NCBI GenBank assembly: GCA_033977485.1 | Contig: CM066985.1 | Span: forward strand, 75,335,045 to 75,399,044 | DNA length: 64,000 nt | Source of the DNA: Hydrangea macrophylla | Taxonomy: Eukaryota; Streptophyta; Magnoliopsida; Cornales; Hydrangeaceae | Direction: 5' to 3' | Shown here: one piece after another, positions 1-11,761 of the stretch | Numbering within the stretch: position 1 is the stretch's first letter | Layout of the letters: each line of letters begins with the position of its first letter | Program-made: the position numbers and the translations under genes | Notes under the pieces: model-generated | What the model was told of the DNA's origin: nothing | Seen by the model: only the letters and a program-made list of their open reading frames with translations | Database searches by the model: none

Positions 1-1079
1 TCAAGTGTTCTAATCCCATCTAAGTTGTAGCGAAGCGTTGTCCTCTACTCCCGTCTCCAAAGGTACTTCGAACTTTGCTGACAAAGTCTCCACTGCAGTA
101 TCAGTTGACTGTCTTCTATCTCTGAACTCCTTGTTATGTTTGTTAGCGTCCTCAGTTGGTCTCTTTTCATACGCGACATCCTTTTTAACTCCCTAGTTGT
201 TGACATCCTTCAATGTGTTGACCTAAAAGCATTTTGACTCCGACATCGTAGTTGGTGACTTAACTTCCTCAAGTGTCCCCAAATTTCTCACGTAATATTG
301 ATACAATCATGTCTTCAAGGTCGTACAATATGTCGAATGCTCGTTCTACTTCCACGTATTAATCAAATAGGTTAGGCAGGGCTAGATACTAATATTATGA
401 GTCTACCAACTATATGACATCTCGTCTGGATGAAAAGCAACAAGCAATCGGTGTCAAAAAGCAATCTTCTGTGGTACTCATTGAAATTCTGGTATCGTTT
501 CTGCGTTACTCGTATCTATTCTTGTATACTCGAAATCTTCTAGTTCATCCTCTCCGATTAAGGCTGCGTCTCAAGAAATTGAGATTTTTCATCTGTAGTC
601 TCGGTAGAACTTAACAACGGTTGGCGTAGTCTTTTGTGTAGGGAGGCTAATGATGTCAAATATGGATCCAATTGATGTCTTATGGGGATGCAATAGATGT
701 TATATGGGATGCAATTGATGTTGTATCTATACTTGGATAACTACTGTCGATCAGTGTCATACGAATTGTTCAGGTATCCACAACTTACAATGTAGGCTAA
801 TCCTCTTACAATCAATCAAACAAACGCCAAACTTCCTGTATATCGGGATCATAAGGTAATACAAAATGTAGGTGATGAGGGTTGTACCTTATTTCTATCA
901 TTTTTGTCTAAGTCGAGATCCATTACTTGTTCAGTGGGTCTGCCCTCGTGATACTTGTTACGACGGAACATTATGTTGCATCTTTAGTTCTGGACAAAAC
1001 TTACAAACATGACCAACTTTACCGTAGTTGAAGCATCGTATTCCTCGTCCATTAGATTTTCTTTAACACTATGCATTCT
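1..1079 (-). repeat. Internal region copy 1 of a gag-only Ty3/gypsy element
   Basis: This segment aligns nearly collinearly with 5610-6688, starting at the first base of the window, so it probably extends further left. It follows directly downstream (minus strand) of the gag remnant at 1003-2038. Around 1003-1045 the minus strand encodes a retroviral zinc-knuckle remnant reading CFNYGKVGHVCK, with one cysteine changed to tyrosine. No protease, reverse transcriptase or integrase motif is visible in any frame after the knuckle. It is therefore the post-gag part of an element that seems to lack pol. Confidence 0.8.
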
Positions 1080-2038
1080 TGGGAAAGGTGTCATGGTATT
1101 CCATAATTGTTGCAGATATCTTATTCTTTGTGCTGTGTTAAAGTTGCCACTGGTTTGGATTCTTTCTTGTTGTTCCCCAATCTCTTACGCTTATGGCGGT
1201 TGCCCATGTAACTTATCTCTGTGTTTCCTTATTGAACTTGGTTAGCTGCCAACACAACCTGACTGTCCCTTCCTCTCTGATCCGTTAAGAGAAACTGATC
1301 GTACTCTGGAAATGTTAGATCAGATCGTTGCCCTTCACTAATCTGAGTGTCGTCTTCTAGTTTCGTTGCCATTTCTACCAGAGCTTCGAAAGATTGATCT
1401 AAATGTCCCATAGTTATATGACGGATATGTGGAACTAGTCCCTGATGATATCTTTTGATCTTCCTTCTTGGGGTATCGATCATATGCGGTGCAAATCGTG
1501 ATAGTCTCTCAAATTTAGTTGTATATTCTGGCACTATAAAACTACCTTGGATTAATTGTATGAACTCCATTTCCCTTTTGTTCTTCTCAAATTCTGGGAA
1601 GTACTTCTCTAGAAATTGAGTCCCTAATGATTCTTAAGTCATTCTTCCTACAGTTTCTTCACCTATCGTAGCTTTTACTGCGTCCCACCAATCTTCTGCT
1701 GAGAATGTCAGTTGAAATACGGCCAAATGTCTTTTCTCAGTGTCAGTACATTCAAGTGTCTCATATATCAATTCTATATGGCGAATCCATTGTTCAGCTT
1801 GCCATGCTCCTGTTAATCCGGTAAAGGTCTCTGGTTGAAGAGCACGAAATTCCTTTAGCATCTTGACTCTCGTTGGACGTACTGGTACTTCATTACCGAT
1901 GACACGATCAGTACGATTGATAACTTGTTCCATGCGATAGATGAAAACTCCAATCAATCCTTTTGGATCTATCTCAGGAGGTACTAATTCAGGTACTCCA
2001 TTCAGCTGGCCCGGGTTCCCTTGAGTCGTTCTAACCAT
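1003..2038 (-). pseudogene. gag: Ty3/gypsy gag remnant
   Basis: The gag (capsid/nucleocapsid) polyprotein would package element RNA in cytoplasmic particles. From the ATG at 2038 the frame runs 134 codons to a TAA at 1634-1636, continues in the same frame to a stop at 1229, and then needs a further break to reach the CFNYGKVGH knuckle near 1010-1045. The retrotransposon gag core is recognisable: the segment with EQWIRHIELIYE and AEDWWDAVKATIG, then EFIQLIQGSF and EYTTKFERLSRFAP. It lies 650 bp downstream of a tRNA-Met primer site and the 2711-5245 LTR, as expected for a 5' gag. Nonsense codons make it nonfunctional. The family call is firm; the lineage is not resolved. Confidence 0.85.
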
Positions 2039-2690
2039 AACGAGTGCTGGTAGTGTTCAGTGTTGCTACCTTCAAATGAAAAACTATTTGGTCAGACGCA
2101 TTCTATCTTACAACTTAAGCAATTATAATAAGATCACACCAAGCAATACAGATATAAGAATATAACCATAGAGGTCAGACTATCTACCAGGTGTACTCCA
2201 ATATATCTATGCTCAAGACAAGGGTTACGAAACTATAGGTTCTATACGTAACGTTAAATCTAAACGTTCTATTTCTATTCCCAGGTTCCAGACTTATGAA
2301 TATTGTTCAACTAACATGTGGTTCAAGGGAACCGGATAATCTTATCCATAACCTCTTTTTACTTCTAGGTCATGCTGACTATTCCGAGATCGCTCAGGAA
2401 TTTGTCAGTGTCTAAAATCCAACGGTTCTATATTTATGATCTCCATAACCCCAGCTAACTCTAGATGCCTTGTTCTCCGAGAACTCAGCTACCAATAGTT
2501 CTACGGATTCCTTATCAGCTCCAATAGTTACTACCTTCCAAAGAAACATTCTCAGATGGATTCATCTAACTTCTTGTCTATGTGACAAGATAATAGCTCC
2601 ATCTCATCTCAGCTAATCCTCATGCTATCGACATTAACTTAGAACTCGGGTTCTAATCACAAAAGACAAGCGATTAACAACTAAAACCTA

Positions 2691-2703
2691 GGCTCTAATA
2701 CCA
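2691..2703 (-). other. Primer-binding site (initiator tRNA-Met)
   Basis: Read on the minus strand this is TGGTATTAGAGCC, one mismatch from the canonical plant TGGTATCAGAGCC. It lies 7 nt inside the LTR end at 2711 and fixes the LTR as the 5' LTR of the gag remnant to its left. Confidence 0.85.
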
Positions 2704-3601
2704 AAAATCCTATCACGCCCCGGAGAAGCAAAAATAGAGAAAACAAGTTCCTTTTTGGTCCCGTAGGTTCTTGACTGGTGAATAACCGCATTGTCATCTA
2801 TACCAACCAACAAATACAACGATAGGGAGGATGCTATTCATAAAACATATCTTATTAACATAATCAGAGGCTACAACGGAAATGTAAAAGGTTTGGAAGC
2901 AACATATGCCCAAGTACTAATTATAAATGTCTACTAAATCTATTGCAACAGCTGGCTTAGAGTCTGAAGCCTACGACAATAATTAACAGGAGTACAACAG
3001 ATATACAAACTACCTATTACAAAGCAGCACGCCTTCAACTCCAAGTTCGGCAGAACATCAATCTCCGTCCTCAAGAACTGCCAAGCTCTAGACATTGGAA
3101 TGTCCAGGGCACAAACGCCATCAGCTTTGGATACAAAGCTGAATGAGTACACTAAACAACACTCCTCACTGTTATTGTTTAGCATCTTAAAATGCGATTA
3201 ATCTCTTAACAATGACGTCACTCATGGACATAGCAGAGGTCTCATTAAACTATACATGAATCCAATGATATCAGGAAACATATTAAGAAATGACAAGGAT
3301 AAAGATCATGCTATAAATGTCTCATCACGTATTCACCAAATCCATACATGAACCCATGCAACCACCCATGCAACTACCTTTATGCCAGGACGCTGAATCC
3401 ACGACTGAACATTAATCTCTACATATCCGTACTCATATTCATAACTCTATCCATTTCTGTATCCATACTCAATACCATATTACAAATCTGTATTCATTCG
3501 TCGATACCATAATCTCAAATCTGTATCTATACGTCGATACAATAATGCCAATCGGAATCACCCGACTAGGCAATAGGTCCCACAATCCCTTGATAGGGTT
3601 A

Positions 3602-3785
3602 CCGGTCGTCTACACGGTACCACCTATATGTAAATAATAGAACGGCACATCGGACGTCTTCAACGATGTGTATATCCTCATTGGTCGTCTACACAGCTGA
3701 GAATACATTAGAGCACTAGCCGGACGTCTTCAACGGTACACTAGACGTCTTCAATAGTGCATACGCATCACTGGACGTCTTCAAC
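3602..3785. repeat. Interspersed GACGTCTTCAAC / GGTCGTCTACAC motif array
   Basis: Seven related 14-15-mers occur near 3602, 3651, 3681, 3721, 3741 and 3771, plus a partial. They alternate between C-GGACGTCTTCAAC and T-GGTCGTCTACAC forms. The solo LTR at 24325-26672 has the same motifs in reverse complement at 25674-25905, so the array belongs to the LTR family. Confidence 0.7.
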
Positions 3786-4325
3786 ATCGAGAGGCGCACT
3801 AGGAACTCTAACCATCCCACGTCCACCCGACTCGTCAGCCGTTGATCCCACGGATCCAAAGTACATATATCTTATATTCCACATAAATTACAGTTCTAAT
3901 TTCTCATCGTATTCTTCCCATCTCTTCATACAAATATCCCATTCTCATCGTATTCTCTTATCTCTTCATACCAATATCCCATGCATGCTGACCATATGTC
4001 GTGAAATGCATTACTCCAGATACAGGAATCATCACATGCTCTATATTCATCATATCTACTCATTACTAATTATTAACATGCAGTTGTGTTCCATTCTACT
4101 ATTCAGTTCAACAATATCGTCATATAACAATTAAACAGTTCATCTCACATCAACAGTTACCACATAATAATTAATCTTGTAATATTAACAATTACTGCAT
4201 ATAAGTCTAGTCCTGATATAGCACCTATATATCTTATCCACATCGCAATAACACATAGGGTACAATTATTAATAAGTATGATATATCATAAACATAAAAC
4301 AACATACAAATAACATTCTGCTCAT

Positions 4326-4513
4326 ATCCAATCGATTGACCAAATATGGTAATCGATTGGAAACAATGTCAATCGATTGGGAAAAATGGCAATCGATTGG
4401 TATAGCAATCGATTGGGATTCATAGCAATCGATTGGGAATTATCCAATCGATTGGATCTAATGGCAATCAATTGGGAAATTGTCCAATCGATTGGATCTA
4501 ATGGCAATCGATT
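4326..4513. repeat. CAATCGATTGG palindrome array, distal cluster
   Basis: Ten ATCGAT cores (one degenerate) begin at 4331, 4352, 4372, 4392, 4408, 4428, 4447, 4467, 4487 and 4507. Successive spacings are 21, 20, 20, 16, 20, 19, 20, 20 and 20 bp. Each is a palindrome of 10-12 bp; the sequence between copies is not conserved. Confidence 0.95.
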
Positions 4514-4995
4514 GGACTCTGTCGTCTTCCTCAAAACTGCTGGTTTTATATATAAAAATGTTGGGGTTCTTCTCTCTTCCATGCACGTTATTAAACACAT
4601 ATATACACCTTAAAACAATCCCCTGAGTAAGTTAATGAAACTCACCTTGTCTCGGCATTCCGGTGATGGCGTCCCGAGCTCCACAGCAGCGGCTATAGTG
4701 AGTGATCTCTCCCTCTTCTTCTCTGCTCTCTCTGTCTGTCTCTTCTCTCTCTCTCTCTCTGGTCTCCTCTTCTCCTTATTCTTCTTCTTCTTCTTCTCTT
4801 TTTCTTTTAACCCGAGAGGATATGTGCGTGTATATATATATAATATATGTATATATATGAGAGTATATATATCTCTTACTCTCTCTCAAACACACACAAG
4901 CAAACATATATATATGTATAAGGGAAGGGGGTATATATAAGGAGGAGAAACAATCAAAAGCACACAAAACAAACGAGGTGGCTAAGTCTAGCTAC

Positions 4996-5177
4996 TCTCA
5001 ATCGATTGGTACCAGGTTCCAATTCATTGGTATGTGCCACGTCATGGATTGAAGTCGGCAGCAAGGCAATCGATTGGTAAAACATCCAATCGATTGGAAT
5101 AGCAATCGATTGGGATAAGGTCAATCGATTAGGCCCTCAAAAGTGGCAATCGATTGGTATATGATGCCAATCGATTG
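4996..5177. repeat. CAATCGATTGG palindrome array, proximal cluster
   Basis: Cores begin at 5001, 5022 (degenerate), 5069, 5089, 5105, 5124, 5149 and 5170. Spacing is again near 20 bp apart from one 47-bp gap. The cluster lies about 70 bp inside the LTR start at 5245 and so sits in the upstream (U3-like) part of the LTR. Confidence 0.95.
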
Positions 5178-5245
5178 GGATGCAAACCTACACAAAGGCT
5201 AGGCAAAGTACTAGGGATATATACCTGAAAATACGGGGTATTACA

Positions 5246-5609
5246 GCATCCACCACTCATCAAAAGATTTCATCCTCGAAATCTGAAGCAGCGGTCCTTA
5301 TTACCAAAAGAAATCTATCTCGGAAGACAGACTTAAAAAAATGCTCAAGTTCTCATTTTACATAAACGATTACATTAGCGGCCAACGTGTTAAAGTTCTA
5401 GACACGCGATATAAAGATATCACTAATCTATGAATACTAGGGTGACAACTACCAATCCTCAGGATTAAGAGATATGAAATTCGTATGTCGAACTTCGAAA
5501 AAGTTCTAGATAGCACAATCTAATCATCTTATAAATCTGAAATAGCTAGTCTCCAAACACATGAGGTTCCTTCCTCAAGTCAAACTCTACGGTGTGAGGG
5601 TTCTATTGA
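5246..5609 (-). repeat. 3' internal end of the adjoining element copy
   Basis: On the minus strand the last bases before the LTR read GATTTCGAGGATGAAATC followed by GAGTGGTGGATGC. Plant Ty3/gypsy elements commonly end their internal region with such a 'TTCGAGGACGAAAT...GGTGGGGA' segment and polypurine tract just before the 3' LTR. This identifies the sequence right of the LTR as the end of another internal region, hence a tandem arrangement. No coding motifs are seen. Confidence 0.75.
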
Positions 5610-6688
5610 TCAAGTGTTCTAATCCCATCTAAGTTATAGCGAAGTGTTTTCGTCTACTCCCATCTCTAAAGGTACTTCAAACTTTGCTGACAAAGTCTCT
5701 ATTGCATTATCAGTTGACTGTCTTCTATCTCTGAACTCCTTGTTATGTTTGTTAGCATCCTCAGTTGGTCTCTTGTCATACACGACATCCTTGTTAACTC
5801 CCTGGTTGTTGTCATCCTTCAATGTGTTGACCTAAAAGCATTTTGACTCTGACATCGTAGTTGGTGACTTAAACTTCCTCAAGTGTCCCCAAATTTCTCA
5901 TGTACTATTGATACAATCATGTCTTCGAGGTCGTATAATATGTCGAATGCTCATTCTGCTTCCACATATTAATCAAATAGGTTAGGCAGGGCTATATACT
6001 GATATCGTGAGTCGACCTACTATATAACATCTCATCTAGATGAAAAGCAACAAGCAATCGGTGTCAAAAACCAATCTTCCGTGGTACTCGTTGTAATTCT
6101 GGTATCGTTTCTTCGTTACTCGTATCTCTTCTCGTATACTCAAAATCTTCTAGTTCATCCTCTCCTGTTAAGGCTGCGTCTCAAGAAATTGAGATTTTTC
6201 ATCTATAGTCTCGGTCGAACTTAACAACAGTTGGCGTAGTCTTTTGTGTAGGAAGGCTAATGATGTCAGATAGGGATGCAATTGATGTCTTATGGGGATG
6301 CAATAGATGTTATATGGGATGCAATTGATGTTATATCCTTACTTGGATAACTACTGTCGATCAGTGTCAAACGAATTGTTTAGGTATCCACAACTTATGG
6401 TATAGGCTAATCCTCTTACAATCAATCAAACAAATGCCAAACTTCCGGCATATTGGGATCATAAGGTAATACAAAATGTAGGTGATGAGGGTTGTACCTT
6501 CTGTCTATCATTTTTGTCTAAGTCGAGATCCATTACTTGTTTAGTGGGTCTGCCCTCGTGATACTTGTTGCGACAGAACATTGTGTTGCATCTCTAGTTC
6601 AGGACAAAACTTACGGACATGACCAACTTTACCGTCGTTGAAGCATCGTATTCCTCATCCATTAGATTTCCTTAACGCTCTGCATTCT
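5610..6688 (-). repeat. Internal region copy 2 of the gag-only element
   Basis: Direct repeat of 1-1079, diverged by scattered substitutions. Its break at about 6688 falls where copy 1 continues into gag (around 1080), so the gag of this copy is missing and is replaced by the copia fragment. A 62-codon frame (5634-5822) rich in charged residues is shared with copy 1, but it is not a family I recognise. Confidence 0.85.
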
Positions 6689-6689
6689 A

Positions 6690-8005
6690 AGATATACAAT
6701 CCCCCTTGCCTATGGCCTGTCCCAATCAGCGTCTAAGACTGTAGATCCTGCACATGACAAAAACTAGAAGAAAAAAAGACTAAGTAACCTGCATCACAAA
6801 GCTGACCAACAAAAACAAGATTCATAGTAAGATTGGGAATGTTGTAAACACTAGAGAGAGATACGTGAGGTGTGATAATAGACCCAACTCCTGTTAATGG
6901 CATAGGAGTACCATCATCAATCATAACAGGCAAAGAGAAAGCAGAACATAAGGAAGCAAAAGGGGACAAGTCGGGTGAAATGTGATAGGAACTTCTGAAA
7001 TTGCTCAGCAAGGGAGCTCATGAACGGAGTGGGAGGGGATGGGGATGGGGAACCGAATCCAAAAGAGTCTGATGTTGGTACAACTGCTATAGTGTTAAGC
7101 TATGGAGGTCTATATGAACGCTACTGAGATTGGTTATCAGATTTCCAATGAGAAGGCTGAGGTTGCTGCTGTTGCGGTGGTCGACTATGTGAGGGCTGGT
7201 TTGCTTGACCCAACCAAGGACACTGAGCCTTCCAATGACCCTTCTCCTTACTATAGCTGCATACATCACTACCAACTCTCGAGTAAGGCTTATTTTGATT
7301 GTTGGATGGTGGCCGAAAAGGGCCTACTAAAATAGACGAAGTAGAGTCGTGGAGAATTCCCTTTCTGAACTGAGTCTTGAGACATATTTCGTCGGCTACT
7401 AACTCATGGACAACAGAATCAACAGACGGATGTGGGCTACGATGGAGAATGGACCCACGAAAGCCCTCAAAATCACCATGTAGGGCCATCAAAAACTGAA
7501 CCAGACGTTGTTCCTCCCGACTAGCGATATATGGTGCAAACGCCGACAATTCGGTTGACGCCGTGAGGGTCAACTGATCCCAAAGATCTATCATTGTAGA
7601 GTAGAACTCCTGAATACTCAATTTTTTTTGTTCAAGGGCATGAACATCACACTCTAATTGGTACCTCTTTGCAAAATTGGACTGTGTAAACAATTTGGCC
7701 TAATGATCCCATACCTTATTTGCATATTCAAACTTCGCCAATTGTATACCTATCGAGGGCGCAACGAAGTTGTTGATCTAAGTAATGATTTTTGAATTGT
7801 TTGTCTCCTAAACATCTAGCAATTCTGTATATTCATCAGCCTTTTCTCTAGTATTATCATTCTTAGGTTTACTAAAATCCCCATTGACATAACCCTACAT
7901 CTTATTCCCCTTTAGAAAATTTTTCATCACATAATTCCAATATAAAAAATTCTTTCCATCGAGTTTAACACTAATCGGTTGAAGTGAATCATATTTTTCA
8001 CCAGC
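6690..8005 (-). pseudogene. Ty1/copia gag-protease remnant
   Basis: The minus strand encodes, in order from 8005: a gag N-terminus starting MAGEKYDSLQPISVKLDG with NFLYWNYVMKNFL; a UBN2-type gag body (7693-7121) with QLECDVHALEQKKLSIQEF and LMALHGDFEGFRGSIL; a degenerate zinc knuckle CSYSKEKGHWKAQC (first CxxC damaged); then protease/pre-integrase sequence (7011-6733) with YHISPDLSPFASL, DGTPMPLTGVGSI and NLVFVGQLCDAGYLV, ending DLQS-TLIGTGHRQGG near 6690. The protease DSGAS active site is not preserved ahead of YHISPD. Several stops interrupt the frame. It is truncated at 6690, so integrase and RT are absent. Family assignment is secure. Confidence 0.88.
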
Positions 8006-8246
8006 CATTACGAAAACGAAACAATCAAAGAACACAAAATAAACAAACCAGAATCAAAGACAGAGCCAAAAAGACAAATCAGAAGTAAAGAGAGATCAAG
8101 AAACGAATGCGAATCATTGCGAGATCCAAAAACAAATCCGAGTCAGCAAGAAATCCAAAAACAAACTAGAATAAATGGGGCGCACAACCCCCAGCCAACT
8201 CATCACAGAGTTGGATCTGCGAATGACGTGAATAAGATTCGAACCT

Positions 8247-8258
8247 ACTTTGATACCA
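8247..8258 (-). other. Copia primer-binding site
   Basis: Minus-strand TGGTATCAAAGT lies immediately next to the LTR terminus ATTCACA. It resembles the 3' end complement of initiator tRNA-Met, as is usual for plant copia elements, and sits about 240 bp upstream of the gag start at 8005. Confidence 0.8.
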
Positions 8259-8465
8259 TGTGAATATATCAAACAATCAAGAGAACAACAAAGAAAAGAG
8301 AGCTATGTTGCTCATAACATGAAAAATCATTATAAATGAATACAAAAGAAAAGAGATTATAAGAATATAACTAGGTATACAATATTACCCTAAATAAAGT
8401 AAAAGACTAAACTACCTTAAAGCTAAATAAGCTAAATATCAATACTCTAATAATAATCAGCAGCA
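8259..8465 (-). repeat. Copia 5' LTR, outer end uncertain
   Basis: The inner edge is fixed by the primer site (plus strand TGTGAATATATC at 8259). The outer edge is either near 8465 (plus strand ...AATAATCAGCA) or near 8522 (...AATTTGACA); both would give TG...CA. No matching 3' LTR is in the window. Confidence 0.6.
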
Positions 8466-8522
8466 ATCCGAGTCTCACTTTTTATCTAGTTCTTGTACGA
8501 TCCAAATTATACTAATTTGACA

Positions 8523-10772
8523 AAGAACAAGTTTTAAGAGATTTATTGGACTGTGCATGGACTCTTACGCAAAAAAAAATTGACACTTATCAAACACTTG
8601 AATCTATAAAACTGCTTCACATATGAACTACAGAACCAATTCCTTTCTTTCCCAAACAGCCTTTTGTTTTGGCCCAGTTTTAGACTTTTCCAATCAGACC
8701 TATTACAAACTTGTGGATATCGCAATTTAACCACTCTTTTTAAACTTTTTCTAATTTAAATACGAGTTGCCACTTAATTTTTAAAGGCAATTTAAGAAAC
8801 CATTTTTAAAGAAAACTGATCTTTTTGGGAACCAGAGATTTCTAGGTCCGGGGATTGTGGAATGAGAGGGGAAGGAACCCGGTGGACTAAAACACGTACC
8901 CCCTATCATCCTATCTCGTGATAGGCCTCTACTCAACATTCTTTTTAATCGAATTAATAATCTAAGCATGCCCTCAACTAATACATAGATATAAATATAC
9001 TTTACAAAAACATGTTGGAAAGGGTGTAAGATTGCTAACGATAAAGCGGCATACAAAACTACATAGTTCAAATAGCAAGCAAAATGATATGCAATAAGGA
9101 ACAAAAGAACTCACCTGGGATCCAGCTGCAAAAGAAATTGCGCAATGCATACAAATAAATAAAAAGAACCTAGAAAGAGAGTCTCAAACACATATATACA
9201 CATAAGGCAAACCCTAATCTAAGGTGTCGCGCATGGAGTCAAAAATCAATAAAATATAAAAATAAATAAACTAGAGAAGAGTCGGGAAATCATACCTCAA
9301 TACCGCTATAGAACAAAGATTAGTCCACATGCTTTGAGCAAGGTATAATACCAAATCCTAAATATCACACCAAACTCTTAGCTTAAATCAATCAAACATG
9401 GAGAAAGTTGACACGATAGTGAATTCCTTTTAATTGTTGAAATCACATTTCTATAGATATACAAGTCTCAACTAGGAGCCAATGTAATATCCATATAGAT
9501 CATGATACAATCCCAACATGATCACAAGAAACCCGTGACTAGGTTCTACCAATTATGACTTAACACAATACAAAATAATATCCTAGTTACAAGAATCAAT
9601 ACATATGTGATGAATACATGAACATAAACAAGAACAAGCCATGAATCATTTGTTGATTTGGATAATTTAGCCTCTGGATTTAGTTCAATTAATCATAATC
9701 AAAACATGGTTAGCCTTAGGTCATAGAAAAGTCATTTGGATCATTATTTACAAAGTCTATCAAATGTATCATACAATTTTCAGAATTACAGAGAATAGAC
9801 TAAACTTTCAAAAATAGGAAAATCATACTTCCCATGGTTTGATCTTAATGATTTTTAGATATGAAGTGCCTCTGTGAGTCTAGTTTTTATCCCAAAAAGA
9901 AAATCAAAGATCAAATGGTCCAATCTCTGGGAATTCGACCGAGACTATACATCACTCAGGATTTATCAACTCCCTGTCCAGAGATTTTATATGATTTTCT
10001 ACAAATAGTAAACAAATCTGAATCACTCCAATCTTTATAGGGGATCTCATTGACTTATTAAACTTCATAAAAAAAATTATTTGAAGTAAAAATGTTTGAT
10101 TAAGACTCTGATCTATTCAAATCAAAACTAACTTACTGTTCTGAAATTTTGGACAGAGAATAACTAGTTCACCAATCTTAAGATCAAACCATGTTAACTA
10201 TGAAATTCCACCAAAACAAAAATTGAAGTGATAGATCTTTGTATTATGACCACATTCCAATTGGTCTCATCCAATTCCAATGGACCATGATTTAATTAAA
10301 AATCCTTGATCACAGATTGTCATTGAATCATTGCACCATAGATGAATTAATATCCATAATTCAAACCAAACTTGATCTATAATTCTATCAAGAATTTAGA
10401 TTAAGTATGACTATGATCACCAAATTATCAAAAGGGAATTCATGGACTTAGCCTTGGGTGAATCCCAACATAGACCTCATGAGAGAATCTAGAAATGGAT
10501 TTCAAGGACTTACTCAATCCTATGAACTTAAGACACTTGAATTCACTTGAATCCAATAATCAACTTGTAAAATCAATTTCATCTAAATCTAATTTCCCCT
10601 CTCAAATTAATGGTCCTTGAGGATTCATAACCTATTTGCTTTGATTCCTCTCCCAAATTAATGATCTTAGAGGATTAAGGATCCAAATTCCATGGATTTC
10701 AATGAAATATGAAGAACTTCATGAGATTCAAACAGAGCAACCAAAGTTATGAACATAGGCTAAGACCTATCA

Positions 10773-10803
<31 letters not shown>

Positions 10804-11190
10804 ATCTAGATCTACTCAAAATACATATATAAACATGGATTTACATAAATTAAGAGATCAAATCTCAAGGGGTTCAAGTGGAACATGGATGGTTTCATGA
10901 ACTCCAAGAGAAGAGCATAAGAGAGAAGAGATGAGATCTTAATGAAATTTGAAGGATCTAGTGATAGATCCATATTCAAAACATGTTTCTTATAGATTTG
11001 ATGACTAATTAAATTCAAATCAACAAGAAGTTTAAGAGAATTCAATCACAACTCAAGGTGGTGTGTGAAGAAGGGGATGGAGAAGAGACTTTTTAAAAAT
11101 GTGTAAAAATCCTATAGATCTATGAAAACAAAAAGGATTTCAAAAACACATGATTTTCAAAACAGAAACGACCTCTTAGTCTAAGAGGAG
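8523..11190. other. Unclassified AT-rich non-coding stretch
   Basis: No coding frame with recognisable motifs on either strand. A GGTCCGGGGATTGTGG-like segment (8850-8870) resembles sequence seen in plant LTR debris, and there is an AT/GT microsatellite at 10774-10802. The rest shows nothing I can identify. Confidence 0.5.
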
Positions 11191-11221
11191 GTGAAACCTC
11201 CCGATGTCCACAAAGATGTTC

Positions 11222-11659
11222 GTTTGAAGCATGGTTCGAAGTCTCGGCCGAAACCGAGTCGTCTCGGCCAAGTTTACTCGGTTTCGAGGCTGAACGAAAC
11301 GAGATATACAGGTGATACAAATATTGTTCAAAACGACCAAGTATCGGTGGTGGTATCGGTTATATTACACCGTATCGGCCGAGACGGTGTTGTATCGTGT
11401 GAGATTTCGTCCGAGATAGTGAGACGAATCTCCTACGACAGATTGTTGAGTCCGAAAAAGAGGATAAATGGTTCAAATCTTACCTTTTCTGCATTATCTT
11501 CATAGATCTTAAGTAGATAGGGCTTCATGAGACTCCACGATCTGAGATCTCAAACCAAATTGATATTCTCTCAGATCTGTTCCTCCATCATCACCATTCT
11601 CTTCCATTGTAGATCTACTCATCTCTCTCTCTTTCAGCAGATCTGTGTGTCGGTGTCTT

Positions 11660-11724
<65 letters not shown>

Positions 11725-11729
11725 CTCAC

Positions 11730-11761
<32 letters not shown>

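Larger units (their letters stand above)
2711..5245 (-). repeat. Long LTR (2.5 kb), same family as the solo LTR at 24325-26672
   Basis: On the minus strand the LTR starts TGTAATACCCCGTATTTT (outer end at 5245) and ends GGGGCGTGATA (2711), a decayed TG...CA pair. It matches the solo LTR at 24325-26672 along its length, for example in the segment containing GATGCTATTCATAAAACATA. It has a primer site on its left and a 3'-internal/polypurine-like end on its right, so it is a single LTR shared by two head-to-tail elements. It contains two arrays of CAATCGATTG palindromes, a repeated GACGTC/CGTCTAC motif (3602-3785), CT/CTT-rich tracts (4700-4800) and TA-rich stretches. The open frames inside it are low-complexity and not genes. 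Confidence 0.9.

Noticed and set aside
4326..5177. CRISPR-like regularly spaced repeats
   Set aside because: Short palindromes at 20-bp pitch in a plant LTR; repeats are too short, spacers irregular, and there are no cas genes.
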